DNA of 64,000 nucleotides from Xanthomonas hortorum pv. cynarae (GTDB lineage: Bacteria; Pseudomonadota; Gammaproteobacteria; Xanthomonadales; Xanthomonadaceae): assembly GCF_002939985.1 (NCBI RefSeq), contig NZ_MDFM01000011.1, forward strand, positions 93,904 to 157,903, in the 5' to 3' direction. Within the stretch, counting starts at the first letter, position 1, and each line of letters starts with the position of its first letter. The notes under the pieces are model-generated. The model was given only the letters and a program-made list of their open reading frames with translations, searched no databases and was not told where the DNA came from. Below are positions 60,507 to 64,000 of the stretch, in pieces. The translations under genes were made by a program, and so were the position numbers.

Positions 60507-61780
60507 ACAATGCCGACGCGCCACGCAGCCTGGAGCTGTGGCTGGGAAGCCGCCGCGTCGGCGAGTTGCGGGAGCAGAGCAATCTGTGGGTGCTCGCGTA
60601 CGACCAAGCGTGGCGAATGGATGGCTTCGACCTGTCTCCTGCGTTGCCGCGCAGCGCCGGCGAGATCATTGATGGCGGCAGCCAGCGTCCAGTGCAGTGG
60701 TTCTTCGACAATCTGCTGCCCGAAGAGGGCGGGCGCCGGCTGATTGCCAGCGACGCCGGCATCGACGCGGCAGATGCCTTCGGCCTGTTGCAGCGTTTCG
60801 GCCCGGAGTCGGCCGGCGCGTTGACCTTGCTGCGGCCAGGCCAGCAACTGCCGCCGCCTGCGCTGCAGCCGTTGACCGATGCGGAGTTGTCTGCGCGTAT
60901 TCGCGCGTTGCCTCGGCAACCGCTGACCCACGGCGCACCCAAGCGCATGTCGTTGGCGGGCGCCCAGCACAAGCTGGCGGTGGTGCTGGATCGGGAGCAA
61001 TTGTGGGAGCCAGTGGGCACGGCTGCGTCCACCCACATTCTCAAGCCCGACCACGAACATGTGGACGACTATCCACACAGCGCGGTCAATGAATGGTTCT
61101 GCATGCAGCTGGCCGCTGCCTGCGGACTGCCGGTGGCGCAGGTGGCCGTGCGCCGCGTGCCGGAGCCGGTGTATCTGGTGCGCCGCTTCGACCGCCTCGG
61201 CGATGGCCTGCAGGCACAGCGCCGTTACGCGCTGGACGGCTGCCAATTGCTGTCGCTGGATCGCCTCTACAAATACCAACAAGCCACCAGCGACAACTTG
61301 CGCGCGCTCGAACGCATCAGCCGCATGCCCGCGGCCACCCGCATCGCGCTGCTGCGCTGGCAGTTGTTCAACTTCTTCATCGGCAACAGCGACGCCCACC
61401 TCAAGAACCTGAGCTTTCTGCGCGGCGCCAACGGCTGGGAACTCGCCCCGCACTACGACCTGCTCAGCACCAGCGTCTACAAGGCGCCTGATTGGGGCGT
61501 GGACGAGCTGGTCTTCCCGATGGGCAATACTCGCCGTTACGCCGCCATCGGTCGCGATGATGTCGCTGCATTTGGCGACTCCATCGGCGTGCCGCGAAAG
61601 CTGGCATTGCGGCATCTGGATGAATTAGCGATCGCGATCAGGCGGGAATCGCACGCGCTGCTGCAGAGCTACGAGCAAGGTGCCACGCACGCGGTGGACC
61701 CCGGTGAGGCGCGCCTGCTGCGGCAGATTGTGTTTGGGCCAGTGACGGATGCATTGAAAACGGTGGAGTTATTGCGTTAG
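60503..61780 (+). CDS. hipA: HipA-like serine/threonine kinase toxin
   Basis: This is a 425-residue kinase toxin of the HipA family, which phosphorylates glutamyl-tRNA synthetase in the E. coli system and causes dormancy. An N-terminal subdomain (LELWLGSRRVGELREQSNLW) is followed by the glycine-loop region KRMSLAGAQHKLAVV, the catalytic loop NFFIGNSDAHLKNLSF (Asp297, Asn302) and the metal-binding HYDLLST (Asp319). All kinase residues are intact. Translation is coupled to hipB by an ATGA overlap. It is a full-length single chain rather than a split HipT/HipS type. Confidence 0.94.
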   Translation: MNNADAPRSLELWLGSRRVGELREQSNLWVLAYDQAWRMDGFDLSPALPRSAGEIIDGGSQRPVQWFFDNLLPEEGGRRLIASDAGIDAADAFGLLQRFGPESAGALTLLRPGQQLPPPALQPLTDAELSARIRALPRQPLTHGAPKRMSLAGAQHKLAVVLDREQLWEPVGTAASTHILKPDHEHVDDYPHSAVNEWFCMQLAAACGLPVAQVAVRRVPEPVYLVRRFDRLGDGLQAQRRYALDGCQLLSLDRLYKYQQATSDNLRALERISRMPAATRIALLRWQLFNFFIGNSDAHLKNLSFLRGANGWELAPHYDLLSTSVYKAPDWGVDELVFPMGNTRRYAAIGRDDVAAFGDSIGVPRKLALRHLDELAIAIRRESHALLQSYEQGATHAVDPGEARLLRQIVFGPVTDALKTVELLR

Positions 61781-61987
61781 TCCCTGCATGGCGAATAGCT
61801 GTTCTGTATTCCATGCCGCAAGGTCAGGCCCTGCATTTGCAACATCTAGTTCTGGATTTGTGGATAAAAACGGGCTGACCGAGGAGTCAGTGGGTCCGCT
61901 CTATTTTTCCGAAGTGTCAATTTCAAAAGAAAACTCTAACCTAGGCTCGGTTAGAGTTTCAAATTTAGATAATCGCCAACTAGCCAT

Positions 61988-63013
61988 TCAATTTGTTAGC
62001 TTAACTATCGACTCTGCGAGTGCGGTAAAAACTCGGCCAAATTCCGCTCGACTTAGTTGCATGTTATAAAGGATCTCTCCGGTCTGCTCGATCATTTGAT
62101 CTGAAAGCGCAAAAACTGGAACACTATATTTCTGAGATTGGGCAACTAACGAGTTGAAGTCAGATATGTTTGCTAAGTTGAAAGGGAGTGAGCCTGGAAC
62201 GCTCGCTTGAAAGCGCTTGAAAGTTACAATCATTTTCTTTGCGTTCAAGGCAGGTGCTAGTTCTTCATCTACAGCCTTATCGATACGATTAATCCATAGC
62301 TGAAAAGATTTCGCGGGAGCGCCATTGCGTGGGCGATACTTTTGTGACAAGAAGCCAAGCATGACTGGTGGTTCTATCGGGATCGGATAGATAAGCTCTT
62401 GATCTCGAAAAAAACTAATCTCTTCAGACCATCGGGGTATCGTCTTGGCGAGTGATCTTACGGCTTGGACGCAAAAGAAATCGGGTGCGGTTGGTACAAT
62501 GAAATGGTCGCTTGCCATCAATATGCACTGATTAAGGGCGCCTACGCTTGGGCTCATATCAACAAGTACATAATCAGCGTCGATAGAGTTGCCAGTGAGA
62601 CGAATCAGCTCTCCAATACTTCCGGGCAAATTTCGAATGGCAGGTATTGAATTACGCGTTGTTAATGCAACACTCAGCTGAGTTTCTGCCTCAGAAAGAG
62701 CTATATTCCCACACAAGATGCTGAGATTATCATGCGCGGTTGACGCTGGATTAGAAGGCTCCAGCCTTCTGAGATCGCCATCTATAACTGGCTTTAGCCC
62801 AGCATATATGTCAGAGTTGGGGAACTGTAAATAATGCTCTTCAATATCGGTGTCGTCAGTATATCCGAGCGCGAGAGCGGTCAAGTTGCATTGTGGATCT
62901 GCGTCAACTAACAAGACCTTGTAGCCGAGTTCAGCGAGCTTCCAACCTACATGGAAGGTAGACGTAGTCTTGCTGACGCCTCCTTTGTGGTTGAAGAACG
63001 AAATAATTTTCAT
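61988..63013 (-). CDS. ParA-type ATPase of low GC
   Basis: This is a 341-residue ParA/MinD-like ATPase. The deviant Walker A is MKIISFFNHKGGVSKTTSTF, followed by LLVDADPQCNLTALALG and YVLVDMSPSVGALNQC (Walker B). Base composition is clearly lower in GC than the core genes, indicating recent transfer. The start is ATG 63013 with AGGGGA upstream. No ParB or parS site was seen next to it, so it is an orphan ParA, common in islands and prophages; its cargo is unknown. A gene for a helical protein lies immediately upstream. Confidence 0.9.
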   Translation of the reverse strand: MKIISFFNHKGGVSKTTSTFHVGWKLAELGYKVLLVDADPQCNLTALALGYTDDTDIEEHYLQFPNSDIYAGLKPVIDGDLRRLEPSNPASTAHDNLSILCGNIALSEAETQLSVALTTRNSIPAIRNLPGSIGELIRLTGNSIDADYVLVDMSPSVGALNQCILMASDHFIVPTAPDFFCVQAVRSLAKTIPRWSEEISFFRDQELIYPIPIEPPVMLGFLSQKYRPRNGAPAKSFQLWINRIDKAVDEELAPALNAKKMIVTFKRFQASVPGSLPFNLANISDFNSLVAQSQKYSVPVFALSDQMIEQTGEILYNMQLSRAEFGRVFTALAESIVKLTN

Positions 63014-63154
63014 AACTTTCCCCTGGTATTTTGAGCCATCCTGTTGGCCTGCCAACGATGGTCGCACGCTCATTGGAATTTGTCTCCAGGAAGTCTGCGC
63101 CTACTTTGCCAGCAATTAGCGCAATACAAAACAACTGGACGGCCCAAAGTCCCG

Positions 63155-63622
63155 TCATACCTGTGCGGAGCCAATGTGCTCGATCATTTTCTGCAGAGTC
63201 ATGCGTGCAGATGATGCCAGGGCTCGCGAAGCGTAAAACAAGCGTTCAGTTAGGTCACCGCCGAGTCCTGCCTGACCACTGGCACAGGCGGACTCATCTG
63301 CTTGCAGTAACTCCAGCAAGCCGTGCAATCCACTTACACAGTGATCCAGCTGCGCGCACTGCAGCGCTAAGCCGAATTGCATCGGCAAATCGGACCAGTG
63401 GATGCCTGTGGTGCTTTCTGCCGCACGTGCTTCATCCAGGCGACGGAAGAACACATCCTCTGGCGCGTCTTGTTTGTTGGCTTCGTGTCTCTGATGCATC
63501 GATTCTATTGCGTTAGCGATGCGGGAAATGGTGTCTATGGGAAGATCGCTGGCAACAGATTGAATCGTGGTGCGCAGCAGTGAGCTTGTGCTGCTTGTGT
63601 TGGCAGGTCTGACGCGTGTCAT
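63155..63622 (-). CDS. Helical protein of unknown function beside ParA
   Basis: This is a 155-residue, mostly helical, soluble protein (TIQSVASDLPIDTISRIANA, then VFFRRLDEARAAESTTGIHW). No family is recognised and no signal or membrane span is present. The ribosome site GAGGAA lies 6 bases before the ATG. It is co-directional with, and 141 bp upstream of, the orphan ParA gene, so the two could form one unit; a ParB-like or cargo role is only a guess. Confidence 0.65.
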   Translation of the reverse strand: MTRVRPANTSSTSSLLRTTIQSVASDLPIDTISRIANAIESMHQRHEANKQDAPEDVFFRRLDEARAAESTTGIHWSDLPMQFGLALQCAQLDHCVSGLHGLLELLQADESACASGQAGLGGDLTERLFYASRALASSARMTLQKMIEHIGSAQV

Positions 63623-63952
63623 TGGAGTTCCTCGGAGAGTTGAGGTCTGCCACGTCGCTGCTAAACGAAGGTGGCGGACGATGCGCGGTTAGCAGACCGG
63701 TCCGAGGGCCGGCAGGCCTTACGGCCTCCGCGCACCGCCCGCCATAAAGCTGGCTGGCACGCGAACACCACGAACGACAGACATAAAAAAACGCCTGTCA
63801 TCCGTCGATGGGCGCTGGTGCGCCTCGGAAGGTTCGGACTGCTAAATCCGGCTGCGAGATTGGCCGCAGCAGTGAGGATCGTCCTCGCGTGTAATGCGGT
63901 TGTCAACTAGGGCATGTTAACACTAATGGCCCGAGCGATTAAACTATTGAGC
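63623..63952. other. Intergenic region at the window's right edge
   Basis: No gene was recognised. The interval contains an A-run (63784-63790) and ends at the insertion-sequence border. Open frames of 79-81 codons on both strands appear to be noise. Confidence 0.4.
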
Positions 63953-64000
63953 ATGGAGATCACGCCAGCACAATTTTCTCTGATCGAACACTGCCTGCCG
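63911..64000 (+). mobile_element. Left end of an IS5-family insertion sequence (partial)
   Basis: The element probably starts just after CTAG (63907-63910) with GGCATGTTAACACTAATGGC and contains the start of a transposase gene. The rest lies outside the window, so terminal repeats and family subgroup could not be checked. Confidence 0.6.
63953..64000 (+). CDS. IS5-family transposase (5' fragment, cut by window end)
   Basis: The first 16 codons read MEITPAQFSLIEHCLP, the usual N-terminus of IS5-type DDE transposases in Xanthomonas. The gene runs off the right edge. Only this short segment is visible, so the assignment rests on the opening motif and the adjoining putative IS end. Confidence 0.6.
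   Translation, partial: MEITPAQFSLIEHCLP

Noticed and set aside
61781..61987. Short plus-strand open frames after hipA (61788-62069)
   Set aside because: They read through the end of the minus-strand ParA gene and lack a start signal or family features.
63671..63910. Open frames of about 80 codons on both strands near the window end
   Set aside because: No ribosome site and no recognisable domain; probably intergenic DNA before the insertion sequence.
1..64000. CRISPR array
   Set aside because: The repeats present are inverted palindromes or short tandems with no regular spacer series, and no Cas-like protein was recognised.
1..64000. tRNA or rRNA genes
   Set aside because: No tRNA-like cloverleaf with conserved GTTCRANYC and acceptor pairing was seen, and no rRNA-like stretch; I did not run a covariance search.

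Overview
The window is chromosomal DNA from a gammaproteobacterium of the genus Xanthomonas or a very close relative. Supporting this are a GC-rich (about 65%) coding style, a FecR/TonB-receptor cluster, a GH92 alpha-mannosidase, two proteins carrying the Xanthomonas type IV secretion signal domain (XVIPCD), and the two families of palindromic intergenic repeats common in Xanthomonas (CCCTCTCCC...GGGTGAGGGT and GTAGGAGCG...CGCTCCTAC). The species cannot be decided from the sequence alone.

Layout. 1-7.9 kb: a partial FecR anti-sigma regulator, a TonB-dependent receptor with STN domain, a periplasmic penicillin-acylase-type amidase, a small secreted protein and an M19 dipeptidase; this reads as an uptake-and-hydrolysis cluster for an N-acylated or peptide-like compound. 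8.4-12.4 kb: MFS permease, glycerate kinase and a CdaR-type activator, a glycerate/sugar-acid module. 12.5-27.6 kb: mostly single genes: a GAF-PAS-PAS-GGDEF diguanylate cyclase, a DUF2628 membrane protein, GH92 mannosidase, amino-acid permease, glutathione transferase, rmuC, a Cys-rich lipoprotein, glutathione peroxidase, an LprI-like protein, a GMC oxidoreductase and an AraC regulator. 27.8-32.0 kb: a complete mlaFEDCBA phospholipid-transport operon on the minus strand. 32.2-41.8 kb: recC-recB-recD, translationally coupled, with repeat elements inserted in frame in recB and recD.

41.9-64 kb is an accessory region. It holds RhuM, HigBA, an SDR/AraC divergent pair, a direct duplication of a small lipoprotein gene around a type IV secretion effector/immunity pair (HExxH metallopeptidase-like toxin), a two-gene candidate defence system (a degenerate uracil-phosphoribosyltransferase-like protein plus a Cap4/PD-(D/E)XK-like nuclease), an alpha/beta hydrolase, an RluA-type pseudouridine synthase, an XRE regulator with a palindromic operator, a second XVIPCD effector/immunity pair, a lone MbcA/ParS-like antitoxin domain, a frameshifted esterase, a HipBA module with three 22-bp operators spaced exactly 50 bp apart, a lone ParA ATPase of low GC and the left end of an IS5-type element.

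The most novel-looking candidates are the PRTase-like/nuclease pair (49.7-51.3 kb), the HExxH XVIPCD effector locus bracketed by duplicated genes (46.2-49.3 kb) and the in-frame mobilisation of palindromic repeats into the recBCD genes. Gene products were recognised from sequence motifs by eye; no database search was run.
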